Of a DNA stretch of 45,680 bases, positions 24,846 to 33,660 are shown piece after piece. Both the position numbers and the translations under genes were made by a program. Every line of letters begins with the position of its first letter. The first letter of the stretch is position 1. Origin of the DNA: Alphaproteobacteria bacterium (lineage in GTDB: Bacteria; Pseudomonadota; Alphaproteobacteria; Caulobacterales; Aquidulcibacteraceae); assembly GCA_026400735.1 (NCBI GenBank), contig JAPLOL010000072.1:1-45680 (forward strand). The letters run 5' to 3'. The notes beneath the pieces were generated by a model that had not been told where the DNA came from, made no database searches, and was given only the letters and a program-made list of their open reading frames with translations.

Positions 24846-24862
24846 TTGTGACCTGGTCACAA
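24846..24862. promoter_or_regulatory. 17-bp operator-like palindrome
   Basis: TTGTGACC-T-GGTCACAA is a perfect palindrome with an odd centre, 97 bases before the M1 peptidase ATG. Its halves are close to the CRP/Fnr-family TGTGA/TCACA but one base closer together than the classical site. It could bind a dimeric regulator of the peptidase. Confidence 0.45.
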
Positions 24863-24959
24863 TGGGGCCGCCGTTCGCCCTGCCGCGTAGGCCATTTGCA
24901 GCAAAATCATTGCCCAAGCCGGCGACGCCCAAGCTAAAGGGACCCCTCGAGGTCCATTC

Positions 24960-27578
24960 ATGAAATTTCGTCCGTTCCTGCTTTCCCTTCTGCTCGCCGC
25001 CACCGCGCCTGCCGCTGCGCAAGCCGAACGCGCTTGGTTTGAAGCGGGACCAACGCCGCTGCGGTACGAAATTTCGGTCACGCCAAACGTCGACGCATCG
25101 ACGTTCACGGGTGAGACGGTGATCACCATTCAAAGCGATGCGCCGCTCACGAGCGTGACGATGAACGCGCTCGATCTCACGGTGCAGCGCGCCTCGATCG
25201 ACAACGCGACGGCGCGCGCCGAGGTAAGCGCCGAAGCGCAGACGTTGACGCTCACACCGCGCCGGCCGCTGGCCGCGGGACGGCACACCATCCGCATTGC
25301 GTATGCCGGCAAGATCTATGACGAGGCCTATGGCCTCTTCCGCGTCGAGTATCAGGACGACGGCCAAACCAAGCGCGCCGTCGCGACGCAGTTTGAACCG
25401 GGCGACGCAAGGCGCTTTGCGCCGATGTGGGATCAGCCCAACCGCCGCGCGGTGTTTTCGCTCACCGTGACTGCGCGCGCCGACCAACTCGCTGTTGGCA
25501 ACATGCCAGTGGCGCGGACCGTGCACCTTTCCGGCAACCGCGCGCGTACGACGTTCGCCGATACGCCATCAATGCCGAGCTACCTGCTGTTTCTCGCCGT
25601 TGGCGACTTTGAGCGCGTGACGCGCAATGTGAACGGCATCGAACTGGGCGTTGTGATGCGTCGCGGCGAAGGCCACCGCGCGCAGGACGCACTCGATGCC
25701 GGTGAGCAATCGCTGAACTATTACGCTGACTATTTTGGTGCGCCCTATCCGCTACCGAAGCTCGACATGATCGGCGTGCCGGGCGCGGGCGGATTTGGCG
25801 CGATGGAGAATTGGGGCGCCATTCTCTATTTCGACCAATATTTGCTGGTCGACGAGAATTCGAGCGTTGCTGAGCGCCAGAACGTGTTCGGCACCGTCGC
25901 TCACGAAATCGCGCACCAATGGTTCGGCGATCTCGTCACTATGAATTGGTGGGACGACCTTTGGCTCAACGAAGGCTTCGCATCGTGGATGGCCGCAAAG
26001 GCGACCGAACACGTCCACCCCGATTGGCACCCGTGGATGGCGCAACTGACCGACGGCACGGCGACGGCGATGTCGCTCGATGCACGCGAAGGCACGCACC
26101 CGATCGTGCAGGAGATCAACACCATCGATGACGCGAACCTCGCGTTCGATACGATCACCTATGAGAAAGGCCTCGCGGTCATTCGCATGATCGAAGCGTA
26201 TGTAGGCGAAGAAGACTTCCGCACCGGCGTGCGCAACTACATCAACGCGCACCGCTACGGGAACGCGCGCACCGAGGACCTTTGGGCGTCCGTGCAAGCG
26301 GCTTCGGGCCAGCCGGTGCTCGCTCTCGCCCGCAGTTTCACCACGCAGCCGGGCTTTCCATTACTTACTGCGACGGGCGGTTCCTGCCGTCGCGGCGGAC
26401 ACACCGATGTCAGCATCTCGCAGCGCCGCTTTGCGATGGATGAGACCGCGCGCACGGATGAGCGCTGGAGCGTGCCTGTTGTCGCGGCGCACGTGAGTGG
26501 CGGCGACCCAGTGCGCACGCTGCTCGAGCCAAACAGCCCCAGCACGGTGACACTGGCGTGCGGAGCCTATCTTGTGAACGCGGGCCAATCTGGCTTCTTC
26601 CGCGTGAAATACGACACCACGAACTTCAACCTGCTCACCCAACGGTTCAGCGAGTTGGAGAGCGTCGATCAATTGGGCTTGTTGCTAGACTATTACGCCT
26701 TCGGCCGCAGCGGCGATGCTTCGTTCGCGAACTATCTCGACCTCGTGGACGCCATTCCGGCCGATGCCGATCCGGTGATTGTCATGGACACGGCGTCTTC
26801 GTTCTCCGCCTTCGCCGACTACACACGTGATCGTCCCAGTGCGGAAGCTGTGCGCGCCTATGGGCGGCGCGTGCTCGATCCCTATTTCGCACGCGTCGGC
26901 TGGGACCCGCGCCCTGGCGACGATGCCAATCTGACCAACATGCGCGCGACGCTGATCACGACGCTTGGCGGTCTGGGCGATGAAGGCGTGATCGCGGAAG
27001 CGCGCCGGCGCGTCCGCGCGTCACAAAGCGACCCTTCAACGTTGCCCACCGAGATCCGCAGCGCAGCGCGCGGCGTCTATGCGGCAAACGCCACCGAGGC
27101 CGACTTCGAAACGCTGCTTGCACAGGCGCGTGCAGAGACCGAGTTCGTCGAACAACGCCGCTTGTGGCGCTCACTCGCTAGCGTGAACAACGATGCGCTT
27201 GCACAGCGCCTGCTGCATATGACGCTGGGCGACGAGATCCCGCGCCAAATCCGTCCGCAGGTGATTTCGGTGGTTGCGTCATCGCATCCGCGCATGGCGT
27301 GGGATTTCCTGGCCGCGAACCGGCCGGCAGTTGAAGCCATGTTGGATCCGCTTCAGCGGCTCGAGTACCCGACCAACATCGCAGCGTTGAGCGGCGATCC
27401 GGCTATGGTCGAAGAACTCGGCCGCTACGCGCAGAACTTCCCGGAAGGTAGCGCGCGCGATGCCGTGGCAGGGGCGCAAGCGCAAATCCGTCTGCGGGCT
27501 GAGACCATCCGAGAGCGCATGCCGGCGGTTGAGGCGTGGATTGCGCAGCACCAGCCTACGACGCAGAGACGGCGGTAG
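24960..27578 (+). CDS. M1 family aminopeptidase, secreted
   Basis: This zinc aminopeptidase of 872 residues has a signal peptide (ending A-A-A-Q-A, about 1-22). Its exopeptidase motif is G-A-M-E-N, near residue 280. The zinc site is H-E-I-A-H-x18-E, with His315, His319 and Glu338 as ligands and Glu316 as base. A long helical C-terminal ERAP1-like domain follows. It probably removes N-terminal residues from peptides in the periplasm or at the surface. The start is clear and the preceding 360 bases hold an operator-like palindrome. Confidence 0.95.
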   Translation: MKFRPFLLSLLLAATAPAAAQAERAWFEAGPTPLRYEISVTPNVDASTFTGETVITIQSDAPLTSVTMNALDLTVQRASIDNATARAEVSAEAQTLTLTPRRPLAAGRHTIRIAYAGKIYDEAYGLFRVEYQDDGQTKRAVATQFEPGDARRFAPMWDQPNRRAVFSLTVTARADQLAVGNMPVARTVHLSGNRARTTFADTPSMPSYLLFLAVGDFERVTRNVNGIELGVVMRRGEGHRAQDALDAGEQSLNYYADYFGAPYPLPKLDMIGVPGAGGFGAMENWGAILYFDQYLLVDENSSVAERQNVFGTVAHEIAHQWFGDLVTMNWWDDLWLNEGFASWMAAKATEHVHPDWHPWMAQLTDGTATAMSLDAREGTHPIVQEINTIDDANLAFDTITYEKGLAVIRMIEAYVGEEDFRTGVRNYINAHRYGNARTEDLWASVQAASGQPVLALARSFTTQPGFPLLTATGGSCRRGGHTDVSISQRRFAMDETARTDERWSVPVVAAHVSGGDPVRTLLEPNSPSTVTLACGAYLVNAGQSGFFRVKYDTTNFNLLTQRFSELESVDQLGLLLDYYAFGRSGDASFANYLDLVDAIPADADPVIVMDTASSFSAFADYTRDRPSAEAVRAYGRRVLDPYFARVGWDPRPGDDANLTNMRATLITTLGGLGDEGVIAEARRRVRASQSDPSTLPTEIRSAARGVYAANATEADFETLLAQARAETEFVEQRRLWRSLASVNNDALAQRLLHMTLGDEIPRQIRPQVISVVASSHPRMAWDFLAANRPAVEAMLDPLQRLEYPTNIAALSGDPAMVEELGRYAQNFPEGSARDAVAGAQAQIRLRAETIRERMPAVEAWIAQHQPTTQRRR

Positions 27579-27612
27579 ATTATCGCCGAAGTCGAATCGG
27601 ACGTTGAAATTG

Positions 27613-27665
27613 GGAGCGCGCCGTCTCCGACGGCGCTTGCGCGGCCGGAGGCCGCGCGCTCCAAC
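27613..27665. repeat. 53-bp structured repeat, copy 1
   Basis: An identical copy lies at 38862-38914. Inside are two perfect hairpins, GCGCCGTC/GACGGCGC and GCGCGGCC/GGCCGCGC. Both are enclosed by GGAGCGC/GCGCTCC, giving a three-way-junction shape. This copy lies between two converging genes. It behaves as a REP-like element; no transposase is near. Confidence 0.9.
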
Positions 27666-27712
27666 CTGCTAAGTTCGCGCATGCTGGCGAGACGCCGGCG
27701 GTCCATATCGCG

Positions 27713-28462
27713 TTAGCGCTTCGTCAGAAACGCCGTGAACGCGGCGGCGGCTTCGGGTGAGCGCAGGCGCTCGGCGAAGATCTCGCCCTCCTCCTGCATA
27801 CGCGCCATCAGCGCTTCGCGATCGCGCATGAGCTTCTTCGTGTGACGCATCGAACCCGCGGGTTTTGAGGCGATGATCTGTGCAGCCGCGCGCGCACGTG
27901 GCAACACTTCACCGGATGGCAGCGCGGCGTTCGCCAAACCCCAAGCGGCGGCGTCTCTGCCGTGCAGTGGTTCGCCCAAGCCGAACAGCGCGAACGCGCG
28001 TGTGTGGCCGAGGCGATCGACCATGGTCATGCTCGACGCATTCTCCGGCACGACGCCGAGATCGATGAACGGCACCGTGAGGCGCGCGTCTTCGGCGATA
28101 TAAACGAGGTCGCATTGGAACAGCATCGTTGTGCCGACGCCAACGGCGTGCCCTTGCACGGCGGCGATGATTGGCTTTTCGGCTTTGATCGCGACTTCCA
28201 GGAAGCGGCCGACATGTCGTGGGCCTTCAAAGGCGCCCGATGATTGCGCGGCGAAGTCTTTGATGTCGTTGCCGGCGGAAAAGAAGTCACCAACTGAGCT
28301 GAACAGCACAGCGCGGATGTCGTCGCTGCTCTCTGCCTCGGTGATCGCGTCCGCCATGGCGCCATACATGGCGTTGGTGATGGCGTTCTTCTTTTCGGGG
28401 CGGTTGAACTGGATTTCCAGGACCGCGCCGTCGCGGCGGACGATGATGTGCTCTTCGCTCAA
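27713..28462 (-). CDS. Enoyl-CoA hydratase/isomerase family
   Basis: This 249-residue crotonase-fold protein has an oxyanion-hole region S-A-G-N-D-I-K-D-F and a second region A-V-Q-G-H-A-V-G-V-G. The usual catalytic Glu of the C-terminal pair is preserved as P-E-N-A-S-S. A-G-N-D-I and G-V-V-P-E-N resemble the enoyl-CoA isomerase branch, so it may move a double bond rather than hydrate. It stands alone between the M1 gene and the ABC pair. Confidence 0.9.
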   Translation of the reverse strand: MSEEHIIVRRDGAVLEIQFNRPEKKNAITNAMYGAMADAITEAESSDDIRAVLFSSVGDFFSAGNDIKDFAAQSSGAFEGPRHVGRFLEVAIKAEKPIIAAVQGHAVGVGTTMLFQCDLVYIAEDARLTVPFIDLGVVPENASSMTMVDRLGHTRAFALFGLGEPLHGRDAAAWGLANAALPSGEVLPRARAAAQIIASKPAGSMRHTKKLMRDREALMARMQEEGEIFAERLRSPEAAAAFTAFLTKR

Positions 28463-28536
28463 GGGGGCTCTCCCAAAGTTGGAGAAGCCCTACTCCTCTA
28501 TGAGCGGCCGCGCACCATCACGTAACGGTACAGAGA

Positions 28537-29355
28537 TCAGTTCTTCAGCCGATAGCCTGTCTTGAAGACCCACCACACTGTCGAAAAGCAGACCACCAGG
28601 AAGATGCTGATCGCCGCGAGGCTAAGGCCGATGTTCACGTCAGCTGCTTCCGCGCCGAAGAAGGCCCAGCGGAAACCGCTGATCAGGTAAACAATCGGGT
28701 TGAACAGCGCGATCGTCTGCCAAGGCTGCGGCAGCATGGTGATCGAATAGAAGGTGCCGCCGAGGAATGTCAGCGGCGTAAGGATCAGCATCGGCACGAT
28801 CTGCAGTTTCTCGAAGCCATCGGCGAGCACGCCGAGGATGAAACCGAAGAGACAGAATGAAACGCTGGTGAGCAGCAAGAAGAGCAACATCACCGGCCAG
28901 TTCTGAACTTCGTAATTCACGAACACACGGGCGGTGACGAGAATAACAAGCCCGATCACCACAGATTTGGTCGCCGCGGCGCCGACATATCCGCACACGG
29001 CTTCCAGCGCCGACACCGGCGCCGACAGCAATTCGTAAATCGTCCCCGCCCAGCGCGGCATGTAGATGCCGAACGACGCGTTGGAGACGCTTTCCGTTAG
29101 GATCGACAGCATGATGAGGCCCGGCACGATAAAGGCGCCGTAGGACACATCACCAATCGAGCCCATGCGCGAGCCAATGGCTGAGCCGAACACGATGAAA
29201 TAGAGCGACGTCGACAGCACGGGTGAGAACAAGCTCTGCCCGAGCGTGCGAATCCAGCGCGCCATTTCGAAGCGATAGATGGCTTGGATGCCATAGAAAT
29301 TCAGCGCGCCGCTGCTGGCGGGAGTCGCGCGCGAAAGGGCTTCAGACTGGGTCAT
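28537..29355 (-). CDS. ABC-2 type export permease
   Basis: The 272-residue protein has six hydrophobic segments and the ABC-2 pattern of NodJ/drug-export permeases. A long first cytoplasmic part ([12 protein letters not shown]) precedes the first segment. Its ATG overlaps the stop of the ATPase gene by four bases (ATGA), so the two are translated together and form the exporter. Cargo unknown; lipid-linked sugars or toxic small molecules are usual for the family. Confidence 0.92.
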   Translation of the reverse strand: MTQSEALSRATPASSGALNFYGIQAIYRFEMARWIRTLGQSLFSPVLSTSLYFIVFGSAIGSRMGSIGDVSYGAFIVPGLIMLSILTESVSNASFGIYMPRWAGTIYELLSAPVSALEAVCGYVGAAATKSVVIGLVILVTARVFVNYEVQNWPVMLLFLLLTSVSFCLFGFILGVLADGFEKLQIVPMLILTPLTFLGGTFYSITMLPQPWQTIALFNPIVYLISGFRWAFFGAEAADVNIGLSLAAISIFLVVCFSTVWWVFKTGYRLKN

Positions 29356-30314
29356 TTGCTGTGCACCAGGGAAACGAAGATGTCTTCGAGCGAGGATTGC
29401 TCGGTGTGAAGGTCTTTGAAGTCGACGCCGAGTTCCGAGAGGCGCTTCAGGAAGGCGGGGATGCCGGTGTCTTCGGCTTGCGCATCGAAGCTATAGACCA
29501 ATTGCCGGCCCTCCTTGCAGAGATCGACATTGAAGCCGTTTAGTCCGGCGGGCACTTCAGCGATCGGCGCCGGCAGATCAAGGAGCAATTGCTTCTTACC
29601 GAGCTTGCGCATCAAGGTCGCCTTCTCTTCCACGAGGATGAGTTGGCCTTTGTTGATGACGCCAACACGGTCGGCCATTTCTTCGGCTTCTTCGATGTAG
29701 TGCGTGGTCAGAATGATGGTGACGCCGCTTTTGCGGAGATTGCGGACCATCTCCCACATGTCGCGGCGCAGCTCGACATCAACGCCGGCGCTCGGCTCAT
29801 CGAGAAAGAGGATCTTTGGCTCGTGGCTAAGCGCCTTGGCGATCATCACCCGGCGCTTCATGCCGCCTGAGAGTTCCATGATCTTGGCGTTGCGCTTTTC
29901 CCAGAGGGAAAGATCGCGCAGCACCTTTTCGATGTGGCTAGGGTTCGGCGCAAAACCAAAAAGCCCACGGCTGAACGTCACCGTATCGATGACGCGCTCG
30001 AAGGCATCGGTGTGCAGCTCTTGCGGAACCAAGCCGATCTTCTTGCGCGCCTCTTTGTAGTCGCGGACGATATCGTTGCCGTCGGCGACGATCGTGCCGC
30101 TGGACAAATTCACGATCCCGCACGTCATGTTGATGAGCGTGGTCTTGCCCGCGCCGTTTGGCCCCAGAAGCGCGAAGATTTCGCCCTTCATGATGTCGAG
30201 CGATGTCGACTGCAGCGCTTGGACGCCAGACTTATACGTCTTGCTGACGTCTTTAATCGAAATGATGGGTTGCACGGACGACTCGGGTCTCGTTTGACTA
30301 GGAGGCGCCCACAT
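29352..30314 (-). CDS. ABC transporter ATP-binding protein
   Basis: This ATPase powers the adjacent permease. Walker A is G-P-N-G-A-G-K-T, the signature L-S-G-G-M-K-R-R and Walker [11 protein letters not shown]-terminal extension of about 70 residues is typical of the DrrA/NodI type. The start is uncertain: ATG 30314 is given, but GTG 30275 (V-Q-P-I-I-S-I) fits the family beginning better and neither has a strong ribosome site. Confidence 0.93.
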   Translation of the reverse strand: MWAPPSQTRPESSVQPIISIKDVSKTYKSGVQALQSTSLDIMKGEIFALLGPNGAGKTTLINMTCGIVNLSSGTIVADGNDIVRDYKEARKKIGLVPQELHTDAFERVIDTVTFSRGLFGFAPNPSHIEKVLRDLSLWEKRNAKIMELSGGMKRRVMIAKALSHEPKILFLDEPSAGVDVELRRDMWEMVRNLRKSGVTIILTTHYIEEAEEMADRVGVINKGQLILVEEKATLMRKLGKKQLLLDLPAPIAEVPAGLNGFNVDLCKEGRQLVYSFDAQAEDTGIPAFLKRLSELGVDFKDLHTEQSSLEDIFVSLVHSK

Positions 30315-30352
30315 AGGGCTGCGAACCAGATTGGGCTAGTGGCGTTTCGATA

Positions 30353-30373
30353 TTCCGCAGACCGATTGCGGAA
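30353..30373. promoter_or_regulatory. 21-bp palindrome between divergent operons
   Basis: TTCCGCA-N7-TGCGGAA is a perfect inverted repeat between the ABC exporter pair (minus) and the exonuclease-ligase pair (plus). Placement and symmetry suggest an operator for a dimeric regulator. It is not the alphaproteobacterial LexA box (GTTC-N7-GTTC). Confidence 0.4.
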
Positions 30374-30408
30374 ATGCGCCGCAACAAACCCTATTTACTC
30401 CGAGGACG

Positions 30409-31431
30409 ATGCAACCCGCTCAGATCCTACATCCGCGCGCCGAAGGTCTCTACTGCCCTAAGGCCGACCTTTATGTGGACCCAACACGCCCTGTTCCGCG
30501 CGCGCTGATCACGCACGGCCACTCCGATCACGCACGCGCTGGCCATGGCAGCGTGCTAGCGACGGCAGGGACGCTGGCGATCATGCGCGCGCGTATCGGG
30601 CCAGATTTCGCCGGCTCGACGCAGGCGCTGAAATACGGCGAGACGATCGACATTGGCGGCGTGAAGTTTTCGCTACATTCAGCGGGACACGTGCTGGGCT
30701 CGGCGCAAGCGGCGGCGGAATGCGGCGGCACGCGTGTGGTGGTGAGCGGCGATTATAAGCGCCAGCCGGACCCAACCTGCGCGCCATTCGAGGTCGTCTC
30801 GTGCGACGTGTTCATCACCGAAGCAACCTTTGCGCTGCCAGTGTTCACCCACCCGACGGCCGAGCACGAGGTGCGGAAGTTGCTGGCCTCAGTCGCGATG
30901 TTTCCGGAGCGCGCGCATGTTGTCGGCGCCTATGCGCTGGGCAAAGCGCAGCGCGTCATGGCGGAGCTGGTGCGCGCGGGTTGGGATAAGCCAATCTACC
31001 TGCACGGCGCGTTGTTGGAAGTGACAAAGCTCTATCAGGCGCACGGCGTTGATTGCGGTGATGTGCGGCCGGTCGAGACGGCGCCCAAGAGTTTCTACGC
31101 TGGCGCGATCATACTCGGCACGCCGAGCGCGCTGCAGACGGCGTGGGTGCGCCGCTTTCCCGATCCAGTGACGTGCTTTGCTTCAGGGTGGATGCGCGTA
31201 CGCGCACGCGCGCGCCAGCGTGGTGTAGAATTGCCGTTGGTGATCTCCGACCACGCCGATTGGTGCGATCTGCAGCGCACGATCAAAGACACAGGCGCGG
31301 GCGAGATCTGGATCACACACGGTGAGGCCGATGCGCTGGCGCACTGGTGCGAACTGCAAGGGCTGAAGGCGAAGGCGCTGCATCTGGTCGGCTATGGCGA
31401 TGAGGAAGAACCCTCAGGGGCGGCGGCGTGA
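30409..31431 (+). CDS. Ligase-associated DNA exonuclease (MBL fold)
   Basis: The 340-residue metallo-beta-lactamase/beta-CASP-like protein has the metal motif T-H-G-H-S-D-H at about 35-41. It belongs to the ligase-associated exonuclease family, which occurs with an ATP-dependent ligase, an Lhr-type helicase and a phosphoesterase. It probably trims DNA ends. The ligase begins in the last four bases of this gene (GTGA), so they are translationally coupled. The helicase and phosphoesterase genes are not in the window. Confidence 0.93.
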   Translation: MQPAQILHPRAEGLYCPKADLYVDPTRPVPRALITHGHSDHARAGHGSVLATAGTLAIMRARIGPDFAGSTQALKYGETIDIGGVKFSLHSAGHVLGSAQAAAECGGTRVVVSGDYKRQPDPTCAPFEVVSCDVFITEATFALPVFTHPTAEHEVRKLLASVAMFPERAHVVGAYALGKAQRVMAELVRAGWDKPIYLHGALLEVTKLYQAHGVDCGDVRPVETAPKSFYAGAIILGTPSALQTAWVRRFPDPVTCFASGWMRVRARARQRGVELPLVISDHADWCDLQRTIKDTGAGEIWITHGEADALAHWCELQGLKAKALHLVGYGDEEEPSGAAA

Positions 31432-33068
31432 ACCGCTTCGCTGCTCTTCTCGATCGCTTGGCGTATGAGCCGCGCCGTTTAGGCAAGCTGGCGCTGCTAG
31501 AGCAATACTTTCGCGAGACGCCTGATCCCGATCGCGGTTGGGCGCTCGCTGCGATGACGGGCGCGCTGACGTTTAAGAACGCTAAGGCCGGCCTCATACG
31601 AAACTTGGCCGCCGAGCGCACTGATCCGGTGCTGTTCGGTCTCTCCTACGATTTCGTCGGTGATCTCGCCGAAACGGTTTCGCTGATGTGGCCGGCGGAT
31701 GAGACGCGGGCCAACGCGCAGCTAACGATCACGGATGTGGTCGACGGCTTGCACAGCACGCCGAAGGACAAGCTTCCTGAAGTTGTCGCGAACTGGCTTG
31801 ATCGCCTTGATGAAAACGGCCGCTGGGCGCTGTTGAAGCTCATCACCGGCGCGCTGCGCATTGGCGTGTCAGCACGACTCGCTCGAACAGCGCTGGCGCG
31901 GCTCGGCGGCAAGGAGGCGGACGACGTGGAAGACGTCTGGCACGCGGTTGCGCCGCCCTACACGGACTTGTTCGCCTGGCTCGAAGGCCGCGGTGAGGCG
32001 CCCAGCGTCTCGACAAGTGTGCGCTTCTATCCGCCGATGCTCTCACACCCGATCGATCCGGAAGAGTTCGCGCCGCTCAATGCGGCGGATTTCATCGCAG
32101 AGTGGAAGTGGGACGGCATTCGCGTGCAGGCGGCCGCCGGCAAGGATGCCAACGGCAGGCGCATCGCGCGGCTCTATTCGCGGACGGGCGAGGATATCTC
32201 CGGGTCATTTCCCGATCTCGTTGCGGGTTTTCAGTTCGATGCGGTGCTCGACGGCGAATTGCTGATCAAGCGCGGCGGCGGAGTGCAGGATTTCAACACG
32301 CTGCAGCAGCGGCTGAACCGCAAAAGCGTCAACGCCAAGCTGATGCAGGAATTCCCGGCCTTCATCCGCGTCTACGATCTGATTGCGGAGGGCGATGATG
32401 ATTTGCGCGCGCTGCCGTTCATCGAACGCCGCGCCAAACTCGAAACGTTCGTCAGCGGGCATCCGCTCGCGCCGATCGATCTCTCGGAGCTAATCCAGTT
32501 CGACACTTGGGACGACCTTAGCGCCGCGCGCGCCGATCCTTCGCATGGCGGCGCGGGCATTGATGCCGAGGCGGTTGAAGGCGTCATGATCAAGCGCCGC
32601 GACGCGCCCTATCTTGCGGGGCGACCCAAGGGCTATTGGTTCAAGTGGAAGCGCGATCCGATGGTGATCGACGCGGTGCTGATGTATGCGCAGCGCGGCT
32701 CGGGCAAGCGCAGCTCCTTCTATTCGGACTATACGTTCGGCGTCTGGACGGAAGCCGGAGAGCTGACGCCGGTCGGCAAAGCCTATTTCGGATTCACCGA
32801 CGAAGAACTGATCGAACTCGACAAATTCGTGCGCAATAACACCGAGAACCGCTTCGGCCCCGTGCGCGAAGTTACGCACACAAAAACTAAGGGCCTCGTC
32901 GTCGAGGTTGCCTTCGAAGGCCTCCAGCGCTCGACCCGGCACAAATCCGGCGTCGCCATGCGGTTCCCACGTTTTTCCCGCATTCGTTGGGACAAACGCC
33001 CGAGTGATGCCGACACGCTGGAAGCGTTGACAAAGTTTCTCGCCAAGGCGCCTTCGCCCTCGAGCTAG
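31428..33068 (+). CDS. ATP-dependent DNA ligase
   Basis: The 546-residue ligase has an N-terminal DNA-binding helical domain (about 1-200), the nucleotidyl-transferase domain with E-W-K-W-D-G-I-R (adenylated Lys227) and a C-terminal OB domain ending in G-V-A-M-R-F-P-R. It seals nicks or breaks using ATP, separate from the replicative NAD ligase. It starts with GTG in overlap with the exonuclease gene and is the second gene of that operon. Confidence 0.95.
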   Translation: MNRFAALLDRLAYEPRRLGKLALLEQYFRETPDPDRGWALAAMTGALTFKNAKAGLIRNLAAERTDPVLFGLSYDFVGDLAETVSLMWPADETRANAQLTITDVVDGLHSTPKDKLPEVVANWLDRLDENGRWALLKLITGALRIGVSARLARTALARLGGKEADDVEDVWHAVAPPYTDLFAWLEGRGEAPSVSTSVRFYPPMLSHPIDPEEFAPLNAADFIAEWKWDGIRVQAAAGKDANGRRIARLYSRTGEDISGSFPDLVAGFQFDAVLDGELLIKRGGGVQDFNTLQQRLNRKSVNAKLMQEFPAFIRVYDLIAEGDDDLRALPFIERRAKLETFVSGHPLAPIDLSELIQFDTWDDLSAARADPSHGGAGIDAEAVEGVMIKRRDAPYLAGRPKGYWFKWKRDPMVIDAVLMYAQRGSGKRSSFYSDYTFGVWTEAGELTPVGKAYFGFTDEELIELDKFVRNNTENRFGPVREVTHTKTKGLVVEVAFEGLQRSTRHKSGVAMRFPRFSRIRWDKRPSDADTLEALTKFLAKAPSPSS

Positions 33069-33137
33069 CGCATTCCCGCCAATCCGATGGCGCCCTTCGG
33101 ACGTACGAAGCGTTGGTACCCAATGGAGATCCATTTC

Positions 33138-33659
33138 GTGCGCCGTTTGCTTGCAGCCATTGCCGCCGTCGCCCTGCTCACCACCCCCGCCTCGGCCAAC
33201 CCAGGTGAGGTTAGGCGCGCCATGCCGAACGCGGAGAAGGTTGGCGAGGCCGCCTACACCGTGCTCTCGGTGCGGCTGTTCAATGCGGAGCTGTTCGCGG
33301 ATGGTGGCCGGTTCTCGTGGGAACGGCCGTTCGCGTTGACGCTTACCTATGACCGTTCGGCGCAAGCCAGCATGCTGATCAACCGCTCGATTCGGGAGAT
33401 GAGTTCACGCGGCGCCGGCAATGCTCAACAACTCGCACCGCTCCGCGCGCAATTGGAGCGCTGCTTCACCTCAGTCTCGCGCGGCGATCGCTTCACGGGC
33501 GTGAGCACTGGCGTGGAAACGGCGACATTCTACCTGAACGGCGCGCAACGCTGCGAAGTTCGGTGGCCGAACTTCCGTCGCCACTTCTTCGGCATCTGGC
33601 TAGCTGGCCGCGACGGCGCCGCCGCCAGGGTCAGCGCTCAATTGCGCGGAGAGAGCTAG
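33138..33659 (+). CDS. Chalcone isomerase-like secreted protein
   Basis: The product is about 174 residues with a signal peptide ending near P-A-S-A-N. The body has the chalcone isomerase-like fold pattern: Y-T-V-L-S-V-R-L-F-N-A-E-L-F-A and a later F-F-G-I-W-L-A. Bacterial members lack flavonoid activity and are mostly uncharacterised; some bind fatty acids. GTG 33138 is preferred, with GGAGAT seven bases ahead; an ATG at 33123 overlaps that site and adds five residues. It follows the ligase by 70 bases. Confidence 0.75.
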   Translation: MRRLLAAIAAVALLTTPASANPGEVRRAMPNAEKVGEAAYTVLSVRLFNAELFADGGRFSWERPFALTLTYDRSAQASMLINRSIREMSSRGAGNAQQLAPLRAQLERCFTSVSRGDRFTGVSTGVETATFYLNGAQRCEVRWPNFRRHFFGIWLAGRDGAAARVSAQLRGES

Positions 33660-33660
33660 A

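Larger units (their letters stand above)
24600..24959. other. 360-base gap with several hairpins
   Basis: No convincing gene was seen. It holds the terminator-like stem at 24657-24675, a 14-base imperfect stem GAGCCACCGGCGAC/GTCGCTGGTGGCTC (24797-24810 with 24827-24840) and the palindrome at 24846-24862. Antisense readings through it have poor ribosome sites and unlike composition. A small RNA or leader for the aminopeptidase gene is possible. Confidence 0.5.

Noticed and set aside
24600..24959. Small protein genes in the gap before the M1 gene
   Set aside because: Minus-strand frames there lack ribosome sites and show arginine/serine-rich, non-coding-like composition.
24114..25526. 470-residue open frame on the minus strand
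   Set aside because: It is antisense to the diiron and M1 peptidase genes, has no family features and spans a gene gap; GC-rich DNA gives such frames by chance.
27613..27665. Cloverleaf-like fold resembling a tRNA
   Set aside because: It has only two inner hairpins with 3-base loops, no anticodon or T-loop, and an identical second copy.
30353..30373. LexA (SOS) box before the exonuclease-ligase operon
   Set aside because: The alphaproteobacterial LexA pattern GTTC-N7-GTTC is not present; the palindrome differs.
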